Origin: Polytrichum commune
Taxonomy: Eukaryota > Streptophyta > Polytrichopsida > Polytrichales > Polytrichaceae
Length of the DNA: 64,000 nucleotides
Assembly (NCBI GenBank): GCA_950295325.1
Contig: OX485803.1
Location: forward strand, 22,878,001-22,942,000
Direction of reading: 5' to 3'
Positions 34,035-45,579 of the stretch are shown piece by piece (position 1 is the stretch's first letter; each line of letters starts with the position of its first letter). A program made the position numbers and the translations under genes. The notes under the pieces were generated by a model. It saw only the letters and a program-made list of their open reading frames with translations. It was not told the DNA's origin and did no database searches.

Positions 34035-35577
34035 TCTTTCTCCATGATATATGTTGTTTGCATAAACTCGTCCTTTGGGAAGGTGAAATTGTAGTGAGAT
34101 TATTTCAGAGTTTGTAAACGAGTTGGTTCTGAAAATAACATCACATGTTTCAACTAGTCTGGTGGGATTCAATCGGAGTGAATAGGCCCTCAGCATGTAG
34201 GGTTTTTGAAACCTAGGTTACTGAAGCACATTACACACTCAATTGGCACAAATGATCCATTATCCACATGAAGATAATTTACCCCACATGGTACATTATT
34301 TCTTTAAAAATACTAAACTAGGTGTGTTATCTAGGACCTTCTATTAAGTATAGTCCAATAAGAAGGTTTTTTCCATCGTACATTACATCTAAAGAGATTC
34401 ACATTGTTAGGTACAAATAATAAACTACACCATATCTTTGGTCACATCATTCAAGCTAAATCTTTCTAAGCCCCCCCCCCAGCCCGCGCAGTGTCAGGGG
34501 GGGGGGTGGATTACAAAACACAAATATTGTCATTTCAAGTTTCAATGTAATCAAAGTTGAAATGTAAATGATATAAAGTTCTTTGTGAAGATTATGTTAC
34601 TCCTTAAATGATCGCACATGCCCTCCCAATTGTGACTCTCATTGTTGAACCTGCATTATACATTATAGTATCAACTCAATATTCAAATATTTTCTATTTT
34701 ATAGTTCAATATCACTGTAGCCAATCACGTGTCCTTTTGGTGTTTGTTCTTCACCACAAGCCTTGCCATACAATGTATGTGGGCCTTAAACACATATATT
34801 TAGGGTCGCACCCACTTCTTCTACGATATGTGACACGCTTGGTTAGTGAGAGATGACTCGAAAATCCAAATCGTGCATGTAGCCATTTTCCTTATAAATT
34901 ATGAAACTCATGGGATTATCCTATTCATTGTTTTAATGCAATTTTCATTTCTTATTAAATATAGGTCTTCCCAATCATGTCAATGAATTGAATAGAATGG
35001 TTAACAAATTGTGAGCTCTTAGTCCAATCTATCTTGAACACATGTATTCTAATATGCCCATTCCTAAACCCACACCTAACAACACAACACTCAGAATATA
35101 AGTACATGTTTGACCCCTAAATGACCACTTGTACATAGAAGTAGAATTGACAATCACTTTTACATTCTCAACTATAGAACTTAAAGTGGATGTTAAGTTA
35201 GGATATTCCTTGAATCATCCTCACAAATTCAATGTAGTAGTAATGATGGCACCAAGATTTCATTCTCATAGGATTCAATAGCATTTTGATTGTCGGGATT
35301 AGGTTGTGAAATTCCAATGATGGAATAGTCCAAGGGCCTTCAAATCTAGTTTTTGGCTAATGTTTCCTCCTTCATGGTCATTTTGTTTTTCACTCTTTGA
35401 GGCAAAAGTTTTCCTTCTATAACCCCACATGTAGCCCATGTACAAAAAGCCAAATTCACTTTTGGAGTTTATTCGCTCTAGTTCCCTAGGCTTGGTTTGG
35501 GCACATGTCACATGAACTTTAAACTATAGAAAACACTTTTGCCAAGTATGAATGGCATATAGGAAAGATGCATGTTT
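34035..35577. other. Intergenic, with a C10/G10 inverted run
   Basis: C10 at 34471-34480 faces G10 at 34497-34506 across 16 bases. A 70-codon antisense frame at 35299-35511 has a vague retroviral-finger look (GYMWGYRRK) but lacks the cysteines, so no gene is called. Confidence 0.4.
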
Positions 35578-35908
35578 CACTAGTAGAAAACAATGCCCAA
35601 AAGAATCGCATCTAAAATCAGTTGTTGTTCTTTTGACCAACTTGATTTGCAGTCACTAAACGATTGCAGATTTTTCTTTTTCATTTTGTGACTGCAATTT
35701 AAAACAATTTGGGGCGTGTAATATACCGTTGGAAAGGTATTTTCAAGACCTTATTAATGGTATGTTACACGCCCCCAAATTCCTAAAATTTCAATCGCTA
35801 TATAAAAATAACAAATCTACAATTATTTAGCAGTTGTAGAGCAAGCTAGTCAAAAGAAACATAATTGATTTCGGCTACGGTTCTTTTTGGCATACTTTTC
35901 TACTAGTG
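35578..35908. mobile_element. CACTA-type foldback MITE (331 bp)
   Basis: Starts CACTAGTAGAAAA and ends with the complement TTTTCTACTAGTG. It is flanked on both sides by TTT, the 3-bp duplication expected of CACTA (En/Spm) elements. Inverted homology extends inward for about 60 bases at each end. A second inverted pair (ttggggcgtgtaatatacc / ggtatgttacacgccccc) lies in the middle, so the whole element can fold on itself. No transposase. Confidence 0.88.
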
Positions 35909-36099
35909 TTTCTTGAAAACAAAGTCATGTTTTTATTCATGGGTCCATTTCAATTCTAATTAGACCTATCCACATGTTATTAAACATTATAGTTAGACCT
36001 ATCCACATAACAATAAAATGTGGTAATGAAACACATGATTTTTGTTGAAGATTTATCATAGATTTGCTATTGCAACACAAGCTTCGTTGTGTTACCTTA

Positions 36100-37850
36100 A
36101 TCCTTTATTTGCCCTGGGTGCATTCCAACGAACTTGAGGATTTCATACCATCCTTGATGGCGAGGGCATCTAAGCCCGCTATCATCAACATTCGTCTTGA
36201 TTGACCACTTCAGACCTTGTACAGCCGCTAGCCCACAGACTTTTTGGGCTAGCGGCTAACCTAATAGCTAATAGTTATGGCTAAAAATGGTTCTCGAAAA
36301 AAATGGGCTAGCCCAACTATGGCTAGATCGCGGCTTGAAAAATTATGGGCTAGCCTAGCTATGGCTAGATCGAGGCCTCAAAAATTATGGGCTAGTCCAG
36401 CTATGGCTAGATCGAGGCCTCAGATAATATGGGCTAGCCCAGCTAGTTATTAGCTAGCTAAAGATAAGTCATGTAACTAAATTGGCTCAAGCTAAGGCCC
36501 AACCATGTCATCCCTACCACTGCCATAAATTTTTTAGGGTTGAGATCATCTGTCCATATCCAAATGCATCCAAGTGCAACCGGTTACATGTTTACATCTT
36601 TTGATATGTCTTTACTCAAAGTGGGCTATATTCTCTACATTCCTCTAAAAAGATGGGTCGTTCTCTTGAGGATTTGCAGAGGCATCAATGATGTTTAAGT
36701 TGAACAAACATCTAATGCCATACAATCCTGAAAAGTTGATCTTGTTGGATAATTCTGATTGGAAGAATCACATTCCCAAACACCCTATTTTTGATGAGGA
36801 GTTGCAGATAGAGGATGATGACAATTTGTTGGTAGAGAATGATGAGCAACATGTTTTAGATATTGATGACGATGAGTGATTTTGACTGATATGAAATATA
36901 ATTGTATTGATGAGACAATGTCTCCTTGAATTCATTATATGAGCTACATGAATTAATTTATTAGGTCAGCTAATCCAGCTATATGGCTAAAAACGGTACC
37001 CGAAAAAAATGGGCTAGCCCAGCTATGGCTAGATCGAGGCCTCCCAAAATATGGGCTAGCCCAATTATGGCTAGATCAAGGCCTCAAAAAATATGGGCTA
37101 GCCCAGCTATGGCTAGATCGAGGCCTTAGAAAATATGGGCTAGCCTAGCTATGGCTAGATTGAGGCCTCAAAAAATATGGGCTAGCCTAGCTATGGCAAG
37201 ATTAAGGCCTCAAAAATATGGGCTAGCCCAGCTAGCTAATGGGCTATAAAAGGTGTGGACCATTTGTATGTACAAGCCAACTTCAAAATAAAGGCATGGG
37301 AACAAAAATATCATCATTCCAACAAAATTTGAGAAGATCCAACAATTGCAAAGTTGAATTTATCAAGTTGGGGCAAGTAATGGATGTGGACCTTGGATAA
37401 AAATTTATACACACATACAAAACTGCAAAACATACGTGTGAGAATTTGAATTACCAAATTTGGAATTCATATGCCACTTCTAGAGGTGGTCAAAGCTCAT
37501 TGACCGGATGATGACATCTCTCATATTGAACTCGAATGCCGTCTTTGAAGCTTGTCTGCTTTGAGGTGTTGTCCAAACTGCTATAGACAATTATTCTTGT
37601 AATGGATAACACCCACATGTAAGAAAACTTGTCTCCTTGCTCAAGTCTTAGTGAGCTTTTACGAGAATCAAATTCACCTTGAAGCATTGTTCTCCTTTGT
37701 ATCAAATCGAAATCTAACAGGACTTGCGCCTACCTCTTCTTGAAATTTACAAAAATCAGCATGCCAAGTAGGAACCCAAGATGATGATGATGTGAGACGG
37801 TGATCTAGAACACTCTCCCAACAAGAGATGACCCTTCGGATTAGCATGGG
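36100..37850. repeat. Dispersed repeat of unknown class, copy B (interrupted)
   Basis: Homologous to 4980-5830, in the same order and direction. It is split by the GGGCTAGCCC-array insertion at about 36226-37255. The two outer parts join as one block when compared with copy A. Confidence 0.5.
36226..37255 (+). mobile_element. Insertion bounded by GGGCTAGCCC tandem arrays
   Basis: Two arrays of a roughly 42-bp unit, 'atgggctagcccagctatggctagatcgaggcctcaaaa' in abbreviated form, lie at about 36283-36450 (4 units) and 37007-37245 (6 units), both in the same direction. They surround about 530 bp that includes a short acidic open frame (36688-36879, 63 codons, ending in an Asp/Glu-rich tail). The inserted status rests on the continuous homology of its flanks with 4980-5830. 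The short frame could be the C-terminal tail of a transposase such as hAT, but this is a guess. Confidence 0.55.
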
Positions 37851-38366
37851 CAATAAAGCGATAAACATCCGTGTCCGTGACACAACGATCTTCGAGAATG
37901 AAGAGACAGGCAAAAGAGTGGCTCCTCAGCTAGTATTGTTCTCCCTCTTTAGTATGACACGTTTGGGGAACACAAAAAAGGTCGTATTATCGAGGTGTCG
38001 CCTTCTCATTAATATGACAAATGGCGTAAAGTTGTTGTATTATTGAGGGAATACGAAAACATAAGTAATACGAGCTTTAAAATATATACAACGAGTTTAA
38101 GCAATATAGATGATATGAAATAATAACTTATAATTCCAAACAAATACAAATATTCTCAAGAACTCTTGAAATAGGAGTGCAAAGATCTTTGGTGTTGCCT
38201 ACCCAAGTTAGCAACTATCATCTTATCTAAATCTTTACTAACTTTTGGAAACTAATAATTTCATTAACACCAAAATATAAAGAGTTATCTAATAAGAAAC
38301 TAGACAACAATGATGCATGACATTTAGCATCAAGATATTGATGATACTATATCACCCGTGTACAAG

Positions 38367-38727
38367 TGTAACGTTCTCAAATATTATGAGATTCAAGAGG
38401 CATGTTCCACCCAACCTTAGAGCTTATATACAAGTACCACTGGCAGTTGAGGCCACCTCCAACTGGTAGTTAAGTGGTAGTTAAATATATATTAACGAGC
38501 TCTCCCCCATGCCTTTAGGATATCTCTAAGTGCAGTTAAATAGTGGTCTCTACTTACGTGGGAGAACTACGTGTAGAACCACAGTCATCAACTAGTAGTT
38601 AACTCCCTTTACCTTTAGGACTGCTAGAGCACTCAGGGTAGCGCCTCTAGTTTTATAATAAAGGAGTCCCAGTTGAATGAGAGGTTGTAAATAAATATAA
38701 AACAATAAATATGTAATACATGTTACA
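38367..38727 (-). repeat. 3' LTR of the chromovirus (361 bp)
   Basis: Begins TGTAAC and ends GTTACA. Matches 45219-45579 except for about seven transitions and no indels. On the transcribed strand this is the downstream LTR. Confidence 0.95.
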
Positions 38728-38740
38728 CACCTCCCCACTT
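38728..38740 (-). other. Polypurine tract
   Basis: On the - strand AAGTGGGGAGGTG lies immediately before the 3' LTR, where plus-strand DNA synthesis of the retroelement would be primed. Confidence 0.75.
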
Positions 38741-38937
38741 AGGAATGAACGTCCGCGTTCATGAATGATCCCAAATCGTAGTGCATCAAGACAAATATAG
38801 TAAAGACCACCACTAATTTAAGCGAGCCATGGGATCTGTATCTGTACCATGCTCCATGCCAATTGGCAGGGTGAAACAAGTTAATAATAACACCCCGTTT
38901 ACCGGATCCTGTGCGGGCCGGAGAGAACAGAAGGCGC

Positions 38938-41900
38938 CTACCCCGAAGATACCTTCCGCCTCAAACGTTTTTGCGCATCTGGGGCTTCGCGGTCACGCTT
39001 AACACCGTGGCGTGTAAGTCTGTCCTCAGACTTTGCTACCGCATCCCAGTACTCCTTGAGGACTTCTACACTCAAGTTGCATTCGGGCTCCTATGAATTA
39101 TGCTCAAGTGCATATCCGAGCCATTTGATAAGATAGAATTTCTTGGGGTGAGAACGAGACCCTCTATCTTCGTGTAAAAGCACGTGTTCTACTTCATAAG
39201 ATGCATCTTCCTCAAAGACTGGCGGAGGGGGAGGCTGTACCCTGCCATCGGCCACATAAGGCCTAAGAAGTGACACATGAAAGACATCGTGGATCTTAAA
39301 TGTATCTGGCAGTTGCACGCGGTATGCTACCACCCCTATCCTTTGCACCACCCGAAATGGGCCAATCCACCTTGGTAAAAGCTTTCGAGCTCCTGGGACC
39401 TTCAACTTAATGTTGGCAGTACATACTGGCACTTGTTGGTCCACTTCGAACGAGACCTCTCGTCGGTTCTTGTCAGCATAAAACTTTTGTCGTTGTTGCG
39501 CAGCAATGAGATGTTTCTTGGCCTCGCCAATCACATGTGTCATATGCTCGACAAAATTCTGCGCAGCAGGAACTTGACACCTGCTGTTCCCACTAATTGG
39601 TGTCCGGGGCTGTTGACCATAGTTCAGGACAAACGGAGTATTCCGTACAGACTCTTGCCAAGAGCTATTATATGAAAATTCAACTACTGCAAGGAATTCA
39701 TCCCAATCATCTTACACTGGGTTAACATAATGCCGCAACATATCCTCCATGATACGGTTTACCCGTTCCGTCTGCCCATCAGTTTGAGGATGGAATGCGG
39801 TGGACATGGCTAACCTTGTTCCCAAAAGACCATGCAACGCATCCCAAAACCTACTTGTGAATCTAGCGTCCCTGTCGCTTAGGATTACCCTGGGTAGACC
39901 ATGCAACTTATATACATGATCACGGAATAACCTTGCCGTACCTTCAGCAGTAACGTGTGTGGTGGTTGGCATAAAGTGGGCCATCTTGGACAACTTATCC
40001 ACGCACACAAAGATGGCATCATAACCATTAGCAGATGGAGTCAATCCAGAGATAAAATCCATGCTCACTACTTCCCAATTTCTGTCAGGAATCTCCAATG
40101 GTTGTAAAAGGCCTACTGGTTTAAGAGTAGGGGCCTTACTCCTTTGGCAAATCTCACAAGATTTTATATAGCTTCTGATGGACCCTTGCATCTCAGGCCA
40201 CCAAAAGTTTACTCGCACCCTCTTATACGTCTTAGTTACCCCTACATGACCGCTATACATTACATCATGATACTCACGGAGCAAAAATGACCTGATATTC
40301 AATCCTTGGAATGACACATCTGGAACCACAACCGCCTTTTCATACCACCAGATGTGATTCTCATAAACAAAATATTTCAGATTGTGCGGGTTTGAGAACC
40401 AAGGATCAAGAGCATACTCGGCAATGATAGTTTGATATAACTTCTGATCACTGACGAACTCCGGGTACCCCTTCGGATTGTTGTCTTGCTCAACAGGATC
40501 ACCTCGCATAGCGTCTGCAGCCACCATTTGAAGGACCAAATTACTTGGATCAGACCGCGGTGCCATCAAGGCTGGCTGGTCACCCGGGTCTAGTGGATTC
40601 TGACTCAGAGGATCTGCCATATTAATCCTTCCTGGTCTATACACCCATCTATAGACAAAATTTTGCTCCAAGAACTCCAACCACCGAGCTTGACGCCTTG
40701 ATAACGTCTGTTGCGTTTTTAAATACACCAGAGAGTTATGATCTGTGACGATTGTACAATCTACACCCTCTAGGTAACACCGCCAGGTTCGCATGGCGTG
40801 CACAACTGCTGCAAATTCTTGTTCACCAGTAGTGTAATTTCTCTCAGCGGGAGAAAATTTCTTACTCTCAAAAGCAATGGGCTTACCTCCCTGAAGTAAG
40901 ACGGCCCCTGCTCCGAGTAAAGAAGCGTCACTAACGATCTCAAATGGCTCCCCTAACTTGGGTAAGGTCAGAATTGGTGCATGTGTTAAAACATACTTAA
41001 CATTTTCAAAAGCGCGTTCACACTCGTCAGTCCAAATGTACTTGACTTTGCTTCGCGTCAGAGAAGTCAAAGGCGCAACCAGAGTGGAATATCCATGTAT
41101 GAATCTGCGGAAGTAATTGCAAAGCTCCAAGAAGGATCGTAATTGTCCGACTTCAAGAGGTCTATGTCACTTGGCCATAGTCTCAATTTTTTTAGGATCC
41201 ACCTTGAAGCCCTCCTTGCCAACAACATGTCCTAAATAATGCAATTCATTCTTTCCGAAATGACACTTAGACATCTTTGCATAAAACTGATTCTCTCGTA
41301 GAATTTGAAGTACTTGTGCCAAATGACTGACATGTTCCTCCTCGTTCTTTGAAAAAATTAAGATATCATCCAGATATACCAAAATAAACTTTCCAATGAA
41401 CTTGTGAAAAATACGATTCATTACTTCTTGAAAAGTTGCTGGTGCATTGGTCAATCCAAAACTTAATACTTTAAATTGGTAATGACCAAACAGTGTTCTA
41501 AACGCCGTCTTAGGAGCATCATCTTCGGATATCCTAATCTGGTGATAACCTTGTGTCAAATCAAGAGATGAAAATACTGTAGAGCCGGCTAACTGGTCAA
41601 AAAGATCATCAATACGAGGCAACGGATAACGATTTTTTACCGTTTGCTTATTAAGTGTCCGATAATCCACCACCATTCGCAGTGCTCCATCCTTTTTCTT
41701 GACGAACAAGATGAGAGACCCATAAGGCGATGAACTAGGCTCTATCCATCCCTTTTCCAAATACTCCTTGATCTGTTTCTTGGCCTCCTGCAGCTCGAGA
41801 GGACTCAACCTATAGATCGGCCTAAATGGCGGTTTGCCATCCACGGGTAGGTCACTCTAAGGCATTTTTGTGCACCACGTGCGGCTGGGGTTTTTTTTGT

Positions 41901-43452
41901 TTTGGGGCTATTTACCTTCAAGGGTTGAATTAAAGCCTCCCTATAATTACTTAAATTTCAAAAACGGCCCATTTGTTTGCACCCTTCCATTACTTATATT
42001 GTCCAAGTCATTGCAATTTTTTGTACTCTATATTCCTTTTAAGTAATAAAAACTAATCTACTTCCTAACGCATTGACGAATGTTAATGGAAACCATGGAA
42101 ACAAAGAAGGGTGCAAACAATAATATCATTGCAAACAAAGTTATGAAGAAAACACATAGGAGACCATAGCAAACATACTAAACATACCTTCTAGGATCCT
42201 TATCTTCAACACCTATATTAATTTTACAAAAAAATAATGGCCCACATTTTATGTCCATCTAACTTACTTATAATGGGATTGTCTACATTTAATGGCCCCT
42301 TCATTATTTGAAATTCCTTTATAATTTTTATTTCAAATGATTTTAATCCTCTCTATATTATGCCGCACATCGTTTTTAAAATGTACTAAGTGACCTACCT
42401 GTGTTGCCATCTGGCTCTAAAGGAATAGTATGGGCCATTTCCCGCTCTGGAGGTAACCCTGTAGGTATGGGCTGAAAAACATCAGCATATTCCTCCAACA
42501 CTATGGCATAAGGTGTTGCCACTGTGTCCTCTACGTCGTCTCCAACCGCGGTCAACTGAACTAGGAATGACGTTGCTCCCTTCCGAATTGACCGTTTGAA
42601 CTGCATGGCGGTGAGTCTATGGGGATTTGGACTCTGACATTGCATTGGGTTCACATGCAGTGTCATTTTACGGCGGCCCTTATACAATACGCAACATTCA
42701 GATGCAAAATCCAAACGTGCCTTGTGCTGCACTAGCCAATCATTGCCCAATATCAAATCAATGCCTTCACTTAACTTTGCCACCAGGCAAATAATTTGGC
42801 TTTGATATTGCTGTATTCTAACATGAACTTTAATCTTGCCGTCCGTTTGGACTTCCTCACCATTGCCTAATACCAGTGTGTTACTGCCATTTTTCATTTT
42901 TAACCCGAAGGTCTTAGCAAAACCAGTACTCACAAAGCAATGTGATGCGGCACTATCCATTAATACAAATGCATCCTGATGAGCTACTTGCCCTGAGAAA
43001 CTCATCATCAGTTGAGAAGACAGAGTGAGCTGATTTAGCACGCGTGGCCTAGGTTCATCCAAATAAACATGCCACTGCACTGAGTTTGATTCAAATTGAT
43101 GGACCAATTTAAATCGTGGTAAAGTTTTCTTAAGACTTTTTGCTTTACGTTTGTCAACAATAAAACAAGCACCGGTCTCATAGGGCGCTCCCTCTTTACC
43201 GTGCAAATAAAATCTCAAGAAACTTTGCAAATCATGCACTGATGGTATAATCAATGAGAACGCTTCATAAACTTTGGAGTTCACATCTAATACATCACTG
43301 AGTGGGAGTAACGGAGTTGGCAAAATAATGTCTTTATTCAAAATATCAGACACGATTACATTAAATTGCTTATTGACTAAGCCCTGAATCACTTCCAAAG
43401 CATCACTAGGCAAATCAAAAACACCCTCCGAAACTAGAACAGGTCCTGACAC
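38938..43452 (-). pseudogene. Chromovirus pol (PR-RT-RH-IN-chromodomain), disrupted
   Basis: One reading frame with breaks. Protease at about 42400-43452 carries LMDSAASHCF; the usual DSG/DTG triad glycine is not present. The RT at 41167-41844 includes RMVVDYRTLNKQT and the YLDD motif (LVYLDDILIFS), and ends at an in-frame TGA (41167-41169). RNase H and integrase lie at 39712-41130: VSDAS, TDHNSLVYL, an HHCC finger (YHDVMYSGH...CEICQRSK), and DDE residues in MDFISGL, SDRDARF and QTERVNRIME. An in-frame TAA is at 39712-39714. The C-terminal part (39091-39543) ends in a chromodomain start, YEVEHVLL ... LIKWLGY, cut by TAG at 39091-39093; the frame then continues to TAG at 38938-38940. The chromodomain marks the chromovirus lineage. 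Confidence 0.92.
41846..42399. mobile_element. MITE inserted in chromovirus pol (about 554 bp)
   Basis: Inverted ends GGTAGGTCACT and AGTGACCTACC, with weaker inverted similarity continuing to a GTGCGGC motif about 35-40 bases in on both sides. It separates the end of the protease region (HTIPLEPDGNT) from the RT start (DGKPPFRPIYR), which would otherwise be contiguous. The target duplication is not resolved. The element carries no coding frame and must be younger than the retrotransposon. Confidence 0.8.
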
Positions 43453-43463
43453 TAGCCCACTAC

Positions 43464-44624
43464 CTAAGTGTCGGACTTGTGAAAAGGCTTCTTGCCTTTC
43501 TTTGCAGGTTGCTGCTCAGCACTCTTCTTGCCATCAGGACAATCTCTAGCCAAGTGTCATTCCTTGTGACATTGAAAACAAAGACCATCGTTTTTGTCAG
43601 TGCTTCTTGCCAAAGGGGCCTCCCCTTTACCCTACTTACTCTTCTTGTAAAAGGCGGAAGAGCGGCCTTCAGAGCGGCGAGACTTGTTGTCTCTAATCGG
43701 CCCTGTGTGGCCATTGGTCTTGACAACCGGTGCATCAAAATGAGACTTATCATTGTCCCGTCCTTTTGCATCTTGTGTGTACGTAGCGTCTATAGTCACT
43801 GCATAATTGATGAGACGTTTGATGTCCTCCCATGGCCCACCATCGCCCTTAGGATCCACCAAGACCTTCTTGCGGATATCGTCCTTGAGCCCTGATATGA
43901 ATCTCTCAATCTTATCTTCCCGGGAGACAGGATTTTTAGTAATGTGTGAGCACAACTACTGAAACTCATTTGCATAGTCCTCAACATAACCTTTATGTTT
44001 AAGAACACGAAGCTTGTTCCGGGCTACCAACTCCTGATTGACACTGCCATAAGCAGTGAGTAATGTATCATAGAAGTTATCCCAGAGATGCGGATCTTTC
44101 TTATCCGCTGCCAGCTCCAATGCAAGCATATCCCAATGTTGTGACACATTGGTTTCCAGATATGTTGACGCAATTGTGACCCACTTCTCAGGAGCAATCT
44201 GGCGTGCAACCAAGAACTTTTTCATCTGGTTGAGCCAAGCCAAAATGGTAATTTTGGACTTATCCTTGAACCGTTCCGGCTTGCCAGCAGCTGTGGTGGA
44301 CTCAGAACGGTCCCCCTCATTATACTTCTTCAAGAGTTGGACCTGGCATTCCAATGCTTCTAAGCGATTGGAATGCGTGTTCACAATCGAGAAGGTTATT
44401 TCACCTTGCTGCTCTATACGCTGAAATTGATTTAAGTCATCAATCAATTTCCCATTGCAGTAATCTTGAATAGCTTGGACCACCAAACTACGGATACTTG
44501 CATCACTCGGTGAAGAGGATGTGCCAATCAGGAAAACCTGGGGAGGACTATCCTCCCTTGACGGTCCCTTGACCCCCCAATAGCTTTCCCCAACAGAAAA
44601 AATAACCTCGTGTCTGAGAGCCAC
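43464..44624 (-). pseudogene. Chromovirus gag with zinc knuckle, disrupted
   Basis: The gag capsid-like region (TAAGKPERFKDKSKITILAW ... WDNFYDTLL ... YVEDYANEFQ) is followed by linker and a CCHC knuckle, CFQCHKE-stop-HLARDC. In-frame stops occur at 43956-43958 (TAG), 43632-43634 (TAG) and 43557-43559 (TGA, inside the knuckle). The frame ends with TAG at 43464-43466. The position expected for the start codon reads GTG (44622-44624). Pol lies in the -1 frame relative to gag, which may be natural or due to an indel. Confidence 0.85.
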
Positions 44625-45204
44625 AGTTTTCAGATTTTAACCACGAGTAAACAACCTACTCAGAAATCTTGCCCCAAAATTTCGACCCGATCCGATTTTC
44701 TGCCTAGGAGTTATACCCTTTTTCGTATGTTGCTCTCAGAAGAACTTCAGAATAGGATAGCTTCCTTTGAATTTCTTGAAATGACCTGAAATTTTAACTG
44801 TGACTAGAGAAACTAAACACAAATCATCTTACCAAATTTCAAGCCTATCCTATTTTCTGTCTAAGAGTTATACCCTTTTTCGTGCATAAATCTACCCAGG
44901 TTTCAGAATACTATAACTCCACCCCACTGACTTAAAACATCTTCAGATTTTAGCAGTGATCACTAAAACCAATTATTTATGACCCCCTAAAATGAGAGCC
45001 ACAGGAGACGACGTAGCTCTCCTGTGCGACGCTCTCTGCCCAGGCAGCAAGCTGCCTTCCTCTGCTAGGCCGTAAGGAGACGAGACGAGACGAGGCGAGA
45101 CGCGACCCCCCAAGACCGCAACACCCTCCAGAAAAATTACCATCATAACAATTACACAGCGGAAGTTAATAGAAACCCAAATGAAAACAAGGTACAAGAG
45201 CGCC
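44625..45204 (-). other. Chromovirus leader with internal duplication
   Basis: Untranslated leader between primer site and gag. A segment containing 'gttatacccttttt' occurs twice (about 44660-44723 and 44835-44882), a worn tandem duplication. A short GAGAC pentamer array lies at about 45073-45106. Confidence 0.7.
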
Positions 45205-45218
45205 GGCTATGATACCAA
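45205..45218 (-). other. tRNA-Met primer-binding site
   Basis: Directly next to the 5' LTR the - strand reads TTGGTATCATAGCC. The usual plant initiator-tRNA-Met primer site is TGGTATCAGAGC, so there is one clear mismatch. Confidence 0.85.
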
Positions 45219-45579
45219 TGTAACGTTCTCAAATATTATGAGATCCAAGAGGCATGTTCCACCCAACCTTAGAGCTTATATACAAGTACCACTGGCAGTT
45301 GAGGCCACCTCCAACTGGTAGTTAAGTGGTAGTTAAATATATATTAATGAGTTCTCTCCCATGCCTTTAGGATATCTCTAAGTGCAGTTAAATAGTGGTC
45401 TCTACTTATGTGGGAGAACTACGTGTAGAACCACAGTCATCAACTAGTAGTTAACTCCCTTTACCTTTAGGACTGCTAGAGCACTCAGGGTAGCGCCTCT
45501 AGTTTTATAGTAAAGGAGTCCCAGTTGAATGAGAGGTTGTAAATAAATATAAAACAATAAATATGTAATACACGTTACA
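45219..45579 (-). repeat. 5' LTR of the chromovirus (361 bp)
   Basis: Upstream LTR in the transcriptional direction, with TGTAAC and GTTACA termini; partner of 38367-38727. Confidence 0.95.

Larger units (their letters stand above)
38367..45579 (-). mobile_element. Ty3/gypsy chromovirus LTR retrotransposon, full length, defective
   Basis: A 7213-bp element read on the - strand: LTR, tRNA-Met primer site, leader, gag, protease, RT, RNase H, integrase, chromodomain, polypurine tract, LTR. The 5-bp target duplication ACAAG flanks it at 38362-38366 and 45580-45584. The LTRs differ by about 7 transitions in 361 bp by eye (about 98% identity). A MITE (41846-42399) interrupts pol. Several in-frame stops make it non-autonomous. 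Confidence 0.95.

Noticed and set aside
35299-35511. Possible retroviral-type zinc knuckle, minus strand
   Set aside because: The spacing hints at a knuckle, but the cysteine positions are not cysteines and no neighbouring gag is visible.
36226-37255. CRISPR-like array
   Set aside because: The 42-bp units are contiguous without unique spacers, and the setting is a plant nuclear genome; it is a tandem repeat in an insertion.
43460-43771. 103-codon open frame across the gag/pol junction
   Set aside because: Wrong frame; the true zinc-knuckle frame runs through the same bases with stops.
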